A DNA stretch of 38,165 nucleotides from Alteromonas confluentis. GTDB taxonomy: Bacteria > Pseudomonadota > Gammaproteobacteria > Enterobacterales > Alteromonadaceae. Shown one piece after another: positions 25,399 to 34,488 of this stretch (position 1 is the stretch's first letter; every line of letters begins with the position of its first letter). A program made the position numbers and the translations under genes. A model generated the notes under the pieces. It saw only the letters and a list, made by a program, of their open reading frames with translations. It was not told the origin of the DNA and ran no database searches. The DNA lies in the NCBI RefSeq assembly GCF_001757105.1, contig NZ_MDHN01000036.1:1-38165 (forward strand). The letters are read 5' to 3'.

Positions 25399-27519
25399 AT
25401 GCGCAAGACGTTACCTGAAAAATACTACCTCGATCATTTTAGTGAATTTCTGGCTTTCTTCTCTGGAGCCAGCGCGGCTTTGCTGGATGAAAAAAGTCGC
25501 CGGTTTATTGCAGATTTTCAGGCGTTACCTGAGCCACAACAGTGCATCATTGCCCGTGCTGCAAACCGTAAATACGCCATCATCAATCGCGAACACTTCT
25601 ATTACGAAGAAATAAACCAGCCACAAGTGCAACTCGATGCGTTAATTACCAGCGGCTGGTTTGGCCCGTTATCTGAAGCACCAGTGTGGGAAATGGCCGG
25701 TATGCTGACCAAAGCCGATGTGCTGCAGTGTCTGCGGGATTTGGGCGTTTCCGGGTTTGTAGTGTCGGCGAAAAAAGCAGAGTTGATGACCCTGCTGTTT
25801 GATGCCGTTGAAACACAGGGTTGGCCGTCGTCATTATCGGTGGAACATTTACTGTTCTGTCGCTTTGATAGTGCCATGCGCTACCTGCTATTTTTGTATT
25901 TCGGCAACAACAAAGGGCGGCTGAACCAGTTTTCTATGCGCGATTTGGGCATAATGCGAACCCGACAGCAGGCGGTGTCTGACCAGGCGCGATTCGATAT
26001 ACCGGAAGATGCGCAGGCGGCCTTTCATTATGCCAGCGGTGCCGATGAATTCGACTTTCTTAACAACAACGAGCTGTTAGCACTGGGCGCAAAGCCGCAG
26101 CCCGAAACATTTTCCACCATTTCCCAGGTTTATGCCGAACGCTATCACACTAAATTGGGGTCAAAGCTATTGAGCATTGACCGCCATGCTGCGCTGCAAT
26201 TTCTCGAAAAAGCGCCGGGGGATGCTGCAAAGGAAAAGTGGCTACGGGAAGCCTATAAAGAGGGCCGAAAAGACGAGGTTAAGGCACAGTTGGAAGCCAT
26301 CATCGACTCTCCTGCCTCCGATACCCTGCTCGCCTTTGCAGAAGATTTCTATCAGCGTAAATACCATAAAAAGCGCACCAGCGTGGTTACCGACATGCTA
26401 CGCAACGCTTCCCGCACGCTGCAATTGGATGAAAGCCAAAACCAGGCCGTAGAACAAGGTGTGATTGCTTGGTACAAACGCCACAATATTGAGGCGTGGC
26501 GCACGGAAAACCGGCTGTGGCGGAGCTTATTTGCGCTCACCTTCTGGCCCATTTTGTTTGAAAAGGACGCGCCGGTTACCGAGTTCGATCGTCGTCCACA
26601 GAGCCTGAAGAACAACAACTTTTATACCACGTTTCACACTGACATCGACGCGCTGCTAGCCAAAGTAGACAATGCTGCGGCCCTGATGAAACATATTGCA
26701 GCCATGGCGGCAGCCCATTATGGCAAAGCCAATAGCTTGTTCTTATGGGGCACGAAGGTACTCGATCCCATCAAAGGGTTGCTCGCCCATGCACCTATTG
26801 AGCAAGTGCTTCAGGTGATTAAAATGATGGCCGAAGACTTTAACAGCTTACGCGATGGCTTCCCCGACATTATGGTGCTGGAAAACGGCTTATTGCGGTT
26901 CGAAGAGATTAAAGCGCCTGGTGATCAACTGCGGCGCAATCAGCTGGTGAGTATCCAAAAACTGCAGCAGGCTGGTTTTGAAGTGCAGATCACGCAGGTC
27001 AGCTGGTATCGCGATCCGCAGCAACCTTACGCGGTGGTGGATATTGAAACCACCGGTGGACACAGTCAGTATCATCGTATAACCGAAGTTGGTATTGTGA
27101 AAATAGTGAATGGTGAAGTGGTGGACGAATGGCAAAGCCTGATTAATCCGCAGCGTCACATTCCCTCCAATATCACCCGGCTCACCGGCATCAGTAATGA
27201 CATGGTGGTGGATGCGCCTGTATTTGCCGAGATTGCCGATGCCATCGACGAATTCACTCAGGATTGCGTGTTTGTAGCCCATAACGTGAATTTTGATTAC
27301 GGCTTTATCAAGCAGGAATTTGCTCGCCTTGAGCGCCCGTTCCGACGACCGAAACTGTGTACAGTGAGAGAGTCGCGAAAGGCCTTCCCTGGGTTACCGT
27401 CTTATTCGTTGGCAAACCTTACCAAACATTTCGAAGTGAAAATGGAGCAACATCACCGCGCGCTTTCGGATGCCAGAGCTGCAGCAGAACTGTTAGTGAT
27501 GTCGCAGCAGGTTGACTAA
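25399..27519 (+). CDS. FAN1-like VRR-NUC nuclease fused to DnaQ-like 3'-5' exonuclease
   Basis: A 706-residue protein. Residues 1-540 resemble bacterial FAN1 (structure-specific nuclease for crosslink repair): an N-terminal helical region, a SAP-like DNA-binding segment at 102-137 (LTKADVLQCLRDLGVSGF), a TPR-like helical middle, and a VRR-NUC domain around 477-540 with the PD-(D/E)xK residues D490, E503 and K505 (GFPDIMV, FEEIKAPGD, RRNQL). Residues 545-706 form a DEDDh exonuclease with D548 and E550 (VVDIETTGG), D633 (HNVNFDYGF), H686 and D691 (HRALSDARAA). Known bacterial FAN1 proteins end after VRR-NUC, so the exonuclease is an addition. A LexA box lies 30 bp upstream and a terminator follows, so it is a single SOS-controlled unit. 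The ribosome site is weak. Confidence 0.88.
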   Translation: MRKTLPEKYYLDHFSEFLAFFSGASAALLDEKSRRFIADFQALPEPQQCIIARAANRKYAIINREHFYYEEINQPQVQLDALITSGWFGPLSEAPVWEMAGMLTKADVLQCLRDLGVSGFVVSAKKAELMTLLFDAVETQGWPSSLSVEHLLFCRFDSAMRYLLFLYFGNNKGRLNQFSMRDLGIMRTRQQAVSDQARFDIPEDAQAAFHYASGADEFDFLNNNELLALGAKPQPETFSTISQVYAERYHTKLGSKLLSIDRHAALQFLEKAPGDAAKEKWLREAYKEGRKDEVKAQLEAIIDSPASDTLLAFAEDFYQRKYHKKRTSVVTDMLRNASRTLQLDESQNQAVEQGVIAWYKRHNIEAWRTENRLWRSLFALTFWPILFEKDAPVTEFDRRPQSLKNNNFYTTFHTDIDALLAKVDNAAALMKHIAAMAAAHYGKANSLFLWGTKVLDPIKGLLAHAPIEQVLQVIKMMAEDFNSLRDGFPDIMVLENGLLRFEEIKAPGDQLRRNQLVSIQKLQQAGFEVQITQVSWYRDPQQPYAVVDIETTGGHSQYHRITEVGIVKIVNGEVVDEWQSLINPQRHIPSNITRLTGISNDMVVDAPVFAEIADAIDEFTQDCVFVAHNVNFDYGFIKQEFARLERPFRRPKLCTVRESRKAFPGLPSYSLANLTKHFEVKMEQHHRALSDARAAAELLVMSQQVD

Positions 27520-27608
27520 AAAAACCTTAATGTTAGAAGTTGAACTGCCTCTTATTCTTCTACCGTAAAAAGTACGCACTGTTGAAAGTGCTTACGCGTT
27601 CTTGCTTT

Positions 27609-27634
27609 GCCCGCCCCCTCCGGCGGGCTTTTTT
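27609..27634 (+). terminator. intrinsic terminator of the nuclease gene
   Basis: A seven-bp GC stem (gcccgcc with ggcgggc, 27609-27628) is followed by six T. It is about 90 bp past the nuclease stop. Confidence 0.88.
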
Positions 27635-27710
27635 CTTTCTGACAACCGACTGTTTTTGGAAAAGCACATTGAAGTAAGCATCATCGATGCAAAAACGTGA
27701 AATTCAAAAG

Positions 27711-27740
27711 ATAAAAAAGAGGCCAGCGTCCGGCTGGCCT
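27711..27740 (-). terminator. intrinsic terminator, minus strand
   Basis: The stem aggccagc/gctggcct (27720-27740) with a five-base loop is followed on the minus strand by ctttttt-type U tract. The nearest minus-strand gene ends 225 bp upstream, which is why a separate RNA is suspected. Confidence 0.8.
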
Positions 27741-27862
27741 GAAAGGAACGTAATGGAGGAGGACTCCAATGTAGGAAACACACAAGCCACAGAGTGCAGC
27801 TTTGAAAGATTCAAGGTCATCGGGAGAGATGCAAAGTAGCTTGGCTACTTCTTGAATGTGTT
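27711..27862 (-). ncRNA. candidate small RNA with its own terminator
   Basis: This gene-free stretch holds a strong minus-strand terminator (27740-27711) and, upstream of it, ordered secondary structure: attcaag (27857-27851 on the minus strand) can pair with cttgaat (27815-27809), enclosing a 7-bp hairpin aagtagc/gctactt (27850-27834). A TATATT box at 27871-27866 could be its -10; no good -35 was seen. It may be an independent sRNA of about 150 nt or be processed from the 3' UTR of the DUF3750 gene upstream. A 38-codon frame inside lacks a ribosome site. Confidence 0.4.
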
Positions 27863-27964
27863 AATAATATACCTGACCACTTGGTCTGAAAATGTAGAAA
27901 AAGTGATTGTTGAAATCGCTTTTTACGAATGATCACAATAACCGCTATCAGAGTAAAAGGTGGC

Positions 27965-28492
27965 TCAATCGGCGTAGCCTGAGCCAATAGCACTGAACGG
28001 CATATCCAGCTCCAGTTCAGGTACTTGTAAACCTACCCAGGCAGGAAAAGTATTGCTGTTGGGGCCAGGAAACAGTGTGTATTCGTTGGCGTATGGATAA
28101 CGGGCAATAGCCGCTTCCACGTCTGGCAGCAATTTTGCCGCCTTTTCACCCGTAACCGATAACACCTTCTCTGGCTTCGCGCCATACCAGTAGCGATCGG
28201 GGTTTTCTGTGGTAAACGAACGTAATGCCGGTGAGCCACTTCGCACCCGCCAGCCAACCACTTCATACACGGTATATTCAGGTGCACCTTCACCTTTTAC
28301 GGCTATCCAGGTATGTACCGCAAACCACCCGCGCCAGCTGTATGCATCTGCCGCGTAAACTTCAATCACCGCATCATTGAACTCGGCAGGGGCAAAGGCA
28401 ATACCCGCAGGCTCGCGGGATGCGCTGCGCCAATCCTGACTGGAACAACCGCCTGTGAGTAACATCAGACTTAAAAGAAAAATTCTTCGCAT
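27965..28492 (-). CDS. DUF3750-family lipoprotein
   Basis: A 175-residue putative lipoprotein: signal sequence MRRIFLLSLMLLTGGC with the lipidated cysteine at residue 16 (LTGGCSS). The body has FAVHTWIAVKGEG, YEVVGWRV, DRYWYGAKPEKV and FPGPNSNTFPAWV, as in DUF3750 proteins. The function is unknown; the conserved His, Asn and aromatic residues hint at an enzyme-like site. CAGGAGATATTAC precedes the ATG. It appears monocistronic. Confidence 0.82.
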   Translation of the reverse strand: MRRIFLLSLMLLTGGCSSQDWRSASREPAGIAFAPAEFNDAVIEVYAADAYSWRGWFAVHTWIAVKGEGAPEYTVYEVVGWRVRSGSPALRSFTTENPDRYWYGAKPEKVLSVTGEKAAKLLPDVEAAIARYPYANEYTLFPGPNSNTFPAWVGLQVPELELDMPFSAIGSGYAD

Positions 28493-28606
28493 GTAATATC
28501 TCCTGTTCGCAAATTTATACTGTGAAAGTAGTGAACAAGATACAACTGGGTTTCGGTAGCTGAACCGATCTTCGGGGCGGGTGTGGAGTTAAGTGTCTCT
28601 TTAGCC

Positions 28607-28634
28607 AAAAACACCCGCTAAAGCGGGTGTTTTT
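28607..28634. terminator. bidirectional-looking intrinsic terminator after the DUF2721 gene
   Basis: A stem of aaaaacacccgct with agcgggtgttttt (28607-28619 and 28622-28634) has T tracts on both strands. It lies about 20 bp past the DUF2721 stop on the minus strand. Confidence 0.85.
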
Positions 28635-28654
28635 AGTGGGAACTTGCAGCGATC

Positions 28655-29107
28655 TTAGTCTAGCGAGCGCACCGAGCGGAATATGTCGATGGTCTTGGTG
28701 GCGAGCCGGATCTCAATCAGAAACACCAATAGAGCACTAACCAGAAATGCCATCGCTAACATAAATAGCGTGATCACCATAACGTTCAGATTCAAACGCC
28801 ATAATTCTCCTGCGAACAAAGACATGATAACGGTACAAACCAACAGGCCCGAAGAGACACATAAACCGATAGCCCAGTTTATTACTTTGATACGTCGCCA
28901 TAGCACCAGAATTTCGCGTTTGTTGCGTTGTATTCGCTCTGCGTCGGCGAAGGTTTGAATATTTCGCTCTGCAACCCGTACCCGGTCGGAAATCCGACCT
29001 AAACGTCCAGACATCACATTGAGAAAACCGGCGATACCGGCGAGTAAGAATACCGGAGCAACGGCAATTTTTATCAGTTCAGACAAAGGGGTAATAAGCG
29101 TTTCCAA
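28655..29107 (-). CDS. DUF2721 membrane protein
   Basis: A 150-residue inner-membrane protein with an N-terminal helix (IAVAPVFLLAGIAGFLNVM), the family block SGRLGRISDRVRVAERN, and two later helices (WAIGLCVSSGLLVCTVIMSL and MVITLFMLAMAFLVSALLVFL). This matches DUF2721, whose function is unknown. The start appears to be TTG, with AGG seven bases upstream; no ATG is available without losing the first helix. It is flanked by two near-identical terminators and is probably a single-gene unit. Confidence 0.85.
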   Translation of the reverse strand: METLITPLSELIKIAVAPVFLLAGIAGFLNVMSGRLGRISDRVRVAERNIQTFADAERIQRNKREILVLWRRIKVINWAIGLCVSSGLLVCTVIMSLFAGELWRLNLNVMVITLFMLAMAFLVSALLVFLIEIRLATKTIDIFRSVRSLD

Positions 29108-29222
29108 AAGCAGGCCTATTCATTGTTATGATTATTTTAGGGGCTATATTAAATCAGCTGAATATCATCGTCAGCAATAATTCTGTGCATAATGTTGATA
29201 ACGCTAATTCTTAAGCGCAAAC

Positions 29223-29250
29223 AAAAACACCCGCAGAAGCGGGTGTTTTT
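29223..29250. terminator. bidirectional-looking intrinsic terminator of the acc operon
   Basis: A stem of aaaaacacccgc with gcgggtgttttt encloses a four-base loop and has T tracts on both strands. It lies 15 bp past the accC stop, and its stem is nearly identical to that at 28607-28634. Confidence 0.88.
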
Positions 29251-29265
29251 AAAATGACAGCAGGC

Positions 29266-30609
29266 TTATGCCATGCCGAGCTTCTTCTCGAGGTAGTGGA
29301 TGTTCGTTCCACCGGCACAGAAGTTCTCGTCAGCCATAATACGACGCTGCAGAGGAATGTTGGTTTTGATCCCCTCGATAACCAGCTCGTCCAGCGCGTG
29401 GCGCATACGGGCGATGGCTTCGTCACGGCTTTCACCGTAAGTGATCAGTTTACCAATCATCGAATCATAGTACGGTGGTACTGTGTAGCCGCTGTAGATA
29501 TGCGATTCCCAGCGTACGCCCAAACCACCCGGCGAGTGGAAAGTGCTAATTGTGCCCGGGCTTGGAATAAAGGTTTCCGGATCTTCAGCGTTGATACGAC
29601 ACTCGATAGCGTGACCGCGAACCTGTACCTGAGACTGGTCGACAGACAGCGGTTGACCGCCAGCAATACGCAGCTGCTCTTTGATTAAGTCTACGCCGGT
29701 GATCATTTCTGAAACCGGGTGCTCAACCTGAATACGGGTGTTCATTTCAATGAAGTAGAACTCGCCGTTTTCGTACAGGAACTCGAAAGTACCCGCGCCG
29801 CGATAACCGATTTCAACACAAGCTTTACAGCAGCGCTCGCCAATCTTGTTACGCATCTGCTCGGAGATACCTGGCGCTGGCGCTTCCTCAACCACTTTCT
29901 GGTGGCGACGTTGCATTGAACAGTCACGCTCACCTAAGTGAATCGCGTTACCCTGACCGTCAGACAGTACCTGAATTTCAACGTGACGTGGGTTTTCAAG
30001 GAATTTTTCCATGTAAACAACCGGGTTACCGAACGCGGCACCGGCTTCTGCCTGTGTGGTTGCGATAGATTGGATCAGTTCGCTTTCGCTACGCACAACA
30101 CGCATACCGCGACCACCACCACCACCGGCGGCTTTAACGATAATTGGATAACCAATACGTTTTGCGATGGCTTTGTTGCGTTCTTCGTCGTCAGTCAGTG
30201 GGCCATCGGAACCTGGTACACAAGGTACACCGGCTTTTTTCATGGCGTTGATAGCAGAAACTTTATCGCCCATCAGGTTGATGGTGTCTGCTTTTGGACC
30301 AACAAAGATAAAACCGCTTTTCTCGACCGCTTCAGCAAACGCTGCGTTTTCCGCCAGGAAACCGTAACCAGGGTGGATTGCGATTGAATTGGTTACCTCG
30401 GCCGCTGCAATGATGCGCGGAATGTTGAGATAACTTTCAGTTGCAGACGCACCACCAATACAGATTGATTCATCTGCCAGCAGTACGTGTTTTAAGTTTC
30501 TGTCCGCAGTGGAATGTACCGCCACGGTTTTGATGCCTAGCTCTTTACAGGCACGCAAAATCCGCAGGGCAATTTCGCCGCGGTTAGCAATAAGTACTTT
30601 ATCTAACAT
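29266..30609 (-). CDS. accC: biotin carboxylase subunit of acetyl-CoA carboxylase
   Basis: A 447-residue enzyme (E. coli 449) that carboxylates biotin on AccB using ATP and bicarbonate, the first committed step of fatty-acid synthesis. The start is [20 protein letters not shown], with [15 protein letters not shown], the ATP-grasp glycine loop [35 protein letters not shown] and [18 protein letters not shown]. It follows accB after 13 bp and ends at a strong terminator, closing the aroQ-accB-accC operon. Confidence 0.98.
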   Translation of the reverse strand: MLDKVLIANRGEIALRILRACKELGIKTVAVHSTADRNLKHVLLADESICIGGASATESYLNIPRIIAAAEVTNSIAIHPGYGFLAENAAFAEAVEKSGFIFVGPKADTINLMGDKVSAINAMKKAGVPCVPGSDGPLTDDEERNKAIAKRIGYPIIVKAAGGGGGRGMRVVRSESELIQSIATTQAEAGAAFGNPVVYMEKFLENPRHVEIQVLSDGQGNAIHLGERDCSMQRRHQKVVEEAPAPGISEQMRNKIGERCCKACVEIGYRGAGTFEFLYENGEFYFIEMNTRIQVEHPVSEMITGVDLIKEQLRIAGGQPLSVDQSQVQVRGHAIECRINAEDPETFIPSPGTISTFHSPGGLGVRWESHIYSGYTVPPYYDSMIGKLITYGESRDEAIARMRHALDELVIEGIKTNIPLQRRIMADENFCAGGTNIHYLEKKLGMA

Positions 30610-30622
30610 AGATACCGCCCGA

Positions 30623-31078
30623 TTATTCGATGATGAACAGTGGCTGATCGAACTCTACAGGCTCTTGGTTATCTACCAGAATAGCTTTGATGACACCGGC
30701 TTTGTCAGCTTCGATCTGGTTCATCATTTTCATTGCTTCGATGATACACAGGGTGTCGCCAACGTTTACTGACTGGCCTACTTCCGCGAACGCTTTTGCA
30801 GTTGGAGAAGATGCACGGTAGAACGTACCAACCATTGGTGACTTAACCTGATGGCCAGTAGGGCCCGCTTCAACAGCAGGTGCTGCTTCAGCAGCTGGCG
30901 CGGCGGCAGGAGCCGGAGCAGCAGGTGCAGGCGCTGCATAGTTGTAAGTCATTGGTGCGGCAACACCAGTAGGACCGCGGTGGATTCGAACAGACTCTTC
31001 GCCCTCGGTGATTTCCAGTTCGGCAATACCGGATTCTTCAACCAGTTCGATTAGTTTTTTAATTTTTCTGATATCCAT
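30623..31078 (-). CDS. accB: biotin carboxyl carrier protein
   Basis: A 151-residue carrier. The N-terminus [20 protein letters not shown] matches E. coli AccB, which decides the start at 31078; an ATG at 31084 is also in frame. An Ala/Pro-rich flexible linker (about 46-72) leads to the biotinyl domain with the biotin-accepting K117 in [15 protein letters not shown]. It lies between aroQ and accC in the usual order. Confidence 0.97.
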   Translation of the reverse strand: MDIRKIKKLIELVEESGIAELEITEGEESVRIHRGPTGVAAPMTYNYAAPAPAAPAPAAAPAAEAAPAVEAGPTGHQVKSPMVGTFYRASSPTAKAFAEVGQSVNVGDTLCIIEAMKMMNQIEADKAGVIKAILVDNQEPVEFDQPLFIIE

Positions 31079-31097
31079 TGTCATTTCTCGTTCTAAT

Positions 31098-31529
31098 TTA
31101 GTTTTGTAAGTTCAGAGCAGCCGTCAATGCGAGCTCATAACCTATGGCTCCTAAGCCAAGGATGACACCGGCAGCAACGTCAGATAGATATGAATGGTGG
31201 CGAAAAGGTTCCCTTGCATGCACATTTGACAGGTGCACTTCGATGAAGGGAATGTTTACACTTAGCAGTGCATCCCGTAATGCAACGCTGGTATGGGTGA
31301 ACGCCGCCGGATTAATAATAATCGCGTCGATATTACCCATGGCGTCATGGATGCGGTTGATCAGTTCAAATTCAGCATTAGACTGAAAATGGTGCAGCGT
31401 GGCGCCTGCCGCACTGGCTTTTTCGGCCAGATTATCGACAATGTCCTGTAGCGTCTGGTAACCGTAGGTTTCCGGTTCACGCTTGCCCAACATATTCAGG
31501 TTGGGGCCATTAAGTAACAAAATTTCCAT
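31098..31529 (-). CDS. aroQ: type II 3-dehydroquinate dehydratase
   Basis: A 143-residue cytoplasmic enzyme of the shikimate pathway (3-dehydroquinate to 3-dehydroshikimate). Diagnostic segments are [19 protein letters not shown] at the start with the catalytic tyrosine region, [18 protein letters not shown], and [20 protein letters not shown]. The ATG at 31529 fits the family N-terminus; the frame runs to 31568 upstream. It ends 19 bp before accB, as in many gammaproteobacteria, and probably leads the acc operon. Confidence 0.96.
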   Translation of the reverse strand: MEILLLNGPNLNMLGKREPETYGYQTLQDIVDNLAEKASAAGATLHHFQSNAEFELINRIHDAMGNIDAIIINPAAFTHTSVALRDALLSVNIPFIEVHLSNVHAREPFRHHSYLSDVAAGVILGLGAIGYELALTAALNLQN

Positions 31530-31751
31530 AAAACTGCTGCTATCTTGCTTATAAGTGACTGCTTGCAACGCATTTCAACAGAAAATAAGTCTGCTTGCAC
31601 GAAATTTAAACTGGGTTCAGTTAAAATCCACCAAATTGGCGACGATTATAGATGATAGGAGAGTTTTCGCAGCAAAATACTGGTCTAATCAGGGGAAATA
31701 GGCGCAAGTTTTCTGGCGGGGATTTTGCTTCATTTATAAAACCCAATATTG

Positions 31752-31780
31752 CCGGAAGAGTCTGCGTTTGACTCTTCCGG
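31752..31780 (-). terminator. hairpin after dsbD, weak terminator
   Basis: An 11-bp perfect stem (ccggaagagtc with gactcttccgg) lies 12 bp past the dsbD stop. It lacks an adjacent U tract on the minus strand, so termination may be weak or it may protect the mRNA end. The rest of the 31530-31791 gap is presumed aroQ promoter space; no clear boxes were identified. Confidence 0.5.
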
Positions 31781-31791
31781 ACGGGCTTCAT

Positions 31792-33597
31792 TTAGTTTTT
31801 CAGCGCAGCGTTCACATGATTAGCAAAGGCATCGGCTTTCATAAAACCTGTTACTCTCGCCTTTTTCAACTCTTCTCCCTGAGTATCGAAAAACAAAATC
31901 GTGGGTAGGCCCAGCACATCGAATTCCTTCTGGAAGGCCAGGTTTGTCGGGGTATTATCGGTTAAATCAATCTGCATCCATACCGTGTTAGAAAGCGCAT
32001 CGATAACGGCAGGATCGGGGAAGGTATACTTCTCAAACTCTTTACAGGCAACACACCAGTCGGCGTATAAATCGACCATGACTGTTTTGCCATCGGCATT
32101 GGCGGCGGCCAGCTTCGCTTCAAAATCACCGATGTTTTTGACCACCATAAATTCCGGGTGGCTGTCTGCGGAAGACTGCGTCTGACCGCTGTAAGTAACC
32201 GCCGGAGAGCCGAATAATGTGACATAGCACACCATGGCACTACCAAACAGGCCCAATGTAATTAGCAGTGTTCGCACACCTTTCATAAATGAAGGGGCAG
32301 TGTTCTGGTTCATCACGCTGTAATAGGAGAATGTGGCTAAACCTACAGCAGCCCAGAGCAAATTGATGTAGTCGTTGCTCCACAGGCGTTCAACAAAGAT
32401 GAGGGCGACGGCCAGCATCATGAAACCAAAACTCACTTTTACCACATTCATCCAGTTGCCCGCTTTAGGCAGCAGTTTGCCGCCTGTCATACCAAACAGA
32501 ATGAGTGGAATACCCATGCCTAAACTCAGCACATAAAGTGAAATAAAGCCCAAGGTCATGTCGCCGGTCTGAGCAATAAATAGCAGAATGCCAGTGAGTG
32601 GCGCGGTGGTGCACGGAGACGCGACCAGGCCAGACAACACACCCATAACAAACACACCAACGAAGTTGCCCCGTTTTTGGTTGTTACTGACATCGTTCAG
32701 TTTGCTCTGCCAGGACGAAGGCAATTGAATTTCATACATGCCGAACATGGCCATGGCCAGGGCAATAAACAGAACAATAAACACCCCTAGTATGGCCGGA
32801 TGCTGAAGCGCTGCCTGAAACTGCACGCCAGCCGATGCAACCACCAGGCCCAGAATGGAGTAGGTAATCGCCATACCCTGCACATAAATAAAGCTGAGCG
32901 TGAAAGCACGGCTTAAGCTCATGCCTATACCCTGTCCAAGTACAATGCCAGACAGAATGGGATACATGGGGAAAACGCAGGGCGTAAATGCCAGGCCGAT
33001 ACCGAGTGCCAGGAACAGCAGCAGGGTTACCGCGAGATTTTCTTTATCGGCCAGACGCTCAGCCAAACCAAATTGCTCAGAGGCAACTTCATCGGAAGCG
33101 GTGTCAGGCGTGCCAGTATCTGAAGATGCTGCAGCATCACCGACAGCATTCAGATAAATCACTTTCACGGTAGGCGGATAGCAAAGCCCAGCATCGGCGC
33201 AGCCTTGATAACGCACCTTCACCACGCCATCCTGGATGGCCTGTTCTACAGGAACAGTAAAAGAAACGTCCACATAATATACTTCGGTTTTACCGAAAAA
33301 TTCGTCTTCTTTTTCTTTACCAGGTGGGAACGCGGGTTCACCCAAGGTGACATCTTTGCCTACCAGTTTGAACTGGTACTTATAAAGGTAGTAGTCGGGG
33401 GCTATATCGAAATGAATGACGAGCTCATCGCCCTGCTGCTCATAACTGAATACGAAAGCATCCTCTACCGCAAGGAACTCTGGCTCCTCCTGCTGTATAA
33501 AGTTTCCGCCCTGGTTGAACTGGGGGATTTGGGCAGTTGCCTGAAAGCAAAACAAGGTGAGCAAACAGGTTAACAGCAGTGACGATACAGACTTCAT
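31792..33597 (-). CDS. dsbD: thiol:disulfide interchange protein DsbD
   Basis: A 601-residue inner-membrane protein that passes electrons from cytoplasmic thioredoxin to periplasmic DsbC/CcmG-type partners. After a signal peptide (ending FQATA), the alpha domain carries C133 and C139 (YQGCADAGLCYPP). The eight-helix beta domain carries FTPCVFPMYPILSGIVLG and ASPCTTAPLTGILLF. The gamma domain is a thioredoxin fold with C515-VA-C518 (YADWCVACKEFEKYTF). All three cysteine pairs are present. The ATG at 33597 gives a clean signal peptide with AAGGAT upstream; in-frame ATG 33606 and TTG 33615 sit too close to it. It is divergent from fxsA. Confidence 0.95.
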   Translation of the reverse strand: MKSVSSLLLTCLLTLFCFQATAQIPQFNQGGNFIQQEEPEFLAVEDAFVFSYEQQGDELVIHFDIAPDYYLYKYQFKLVGKDVTLGEPAFPPGKEKEDEFFGKTEVYYVDVSFTVPVEQAIQDGVVKVRYQGCADAGLCYPPTVKVIYLNAVGDAAASSDTGTPDTASDEVASEQFGLAERLADKENLAVTLLLFLALGIGLAFTPCVFPMYPILSGIVLGQGIGMSLSRAFTLSFIYVQGMAITYSILGLVVASAGVQFQAALQHPAILGVFIVLFIALAMAMFGMYEIQLPSSWQSKLNDVSNNQKRGNFVGVFVMGVLSGLVASPCTTAPLTGILLFIAQTGDMTLGFISLYVLSLGMGIPLILFGMTGGKLLPKAGNWMNVVKVSFGFMMLAVALIFVERLWSNDYINLLWAAVGLATFSYYSVMNQNTAPSFMKGVRTLLITLGLFGSAMVCYVTLFGSPAVTYSGQTQSSADSHPEFMVVKNIGDFEAKLAAANADGKTVMVDLYADWCVACKEFEKYTFPDPAVIDALSNTVWMQIDLTDNTPTNLAFQKEFDVLGLPTILFFDTQGEELKKARVTGFMKADAFANHVNAALKN

Positions 33598-33850
33598 ATT
33601 CAGCATATCCTTCAAAAACGCATTCAGGTAAGGGTAACAGTAACCTTATATCTGACCGCAGTCGGTTTCGTATTCTTTCAGATTTTTAATAAAATCACGA
33701 ACCCTCTGTCGCGAATTCTGTCGTACTCATATCAATACAAACTTGTATTTAAGGGGTAAACCCCCATTTTACTTATTCACGCATGTCAGTGTTCGGCTTA
33801 ACAACAAGCGACGCACTGGCTTTATGAACTTAAGCCAACGAGGTTAACTC

Positions 33851-34369
33851 TTGCGAATATTATTTTTGCTGTTTGCCATAATGCCCATCATTGAAATAGC
33901 CCTGCTAGTGAAAGTGGGTGGCATTATCGGCGGATGGAACACGATTGCGATCGTACTCATTACTGCCTTTATCGGCGCTTATTTTGTAAAACGAGAAGGC
34001 TTGCATACGCTGCAAAAAGCGCAGATGAAAATGCAGCAGGGCGAAATGCCCGGACAAGAAATGGTCGACGGTATCATGCTGGCCGTGGCCGGAGTGCTTA
34101 TGGTCACGCCGGGTTTCATCACCGATATATTGGGTATTCTGTTGGTGCTGCCTGTCACCCGCCACCTTATCGGTGCATCGGTGAAGAAACATATGAAGAT
34201 GCGCGTTGTGACGTCTTCCGGTTTTAATCAGCAAGGACCCTTCGCTGGGGACGCCGACCCGTTTGGTCAGCAGTTCCACGGTGGCCCTCGTCAGGAAAAT
34301 GGTGACGTATTTGAAGGGCAGTACACCGACAAGTCTGACAGCGACACTAATCCCCGCCTCAATAAGTAG
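33851..34369 (+). CDS. fxsA: FxsA-family membrane protein
   Basis: A 172-residue protein with four hydrophobic segments in the first two thirds (ILFLLFAIMPIIEIALLVKVG, WNTIAIVLITAFIGAYFV, VDGIMLAVAGVLMVTPGF, LGILLVLPVTRHLIG) and a hydrophilic Gly/Asp/Gln-rich tail. This matches FxsA, named in E. coli for suppressing F exclusion of phage T7. The start is a TTG at 33851 (MRILFLL) with AGG upstream; the first ATG would remove the first helix. It is adjacent to groES, as fxsA is to groSL in E. coli. Confidence 0.92.
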   Translation: MRILFLLFAIMPIIEIALLVKVGGIIGGWNTIAIVLITAFIGAYFVKREGLHTLQKAQMKMQQGEMPGQEMVDGIMLAVAGVLMVTPGFITDILGILLVLPVTRHLIGASVKKHMKMRVVTSSGFNQQGPFAGDADPFGQQFHGGPRQENGDVFEGQYTDKSDSDTNPRLNK

Positions 34370-34377
34370 CAATACAA

Positions 34378-34408
34378 CCCCCCCCCCGCACGCCAATGTG
34401 GTGTGCGG
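34378..34408 (+). other. C10 tract and perfect hairpin after fxsA
   Basis: Ten consecutive C (34378-34387) lead into a 10-bp stem (34386-34395 with 34399-34408, one G-T pair) with a three-base loop. No T run follows, so it is not a standard terminator. It may end or stabilise the fxsA mRNA. Confidence 0.4.
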
Positions 34409-34488
34409 CAACTGCGCATTCATAATCAATCAGTTAGTTCTTGACCTCAAGAAATTGAAAAAATTTTGCATTTTTTTCACTTAATCCC

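Noticed and set aside
27714..27830. 38-codon frame within the candidate sRNA
   Set aside because: There is no ribosome site and the frame runs through the terminator stem.
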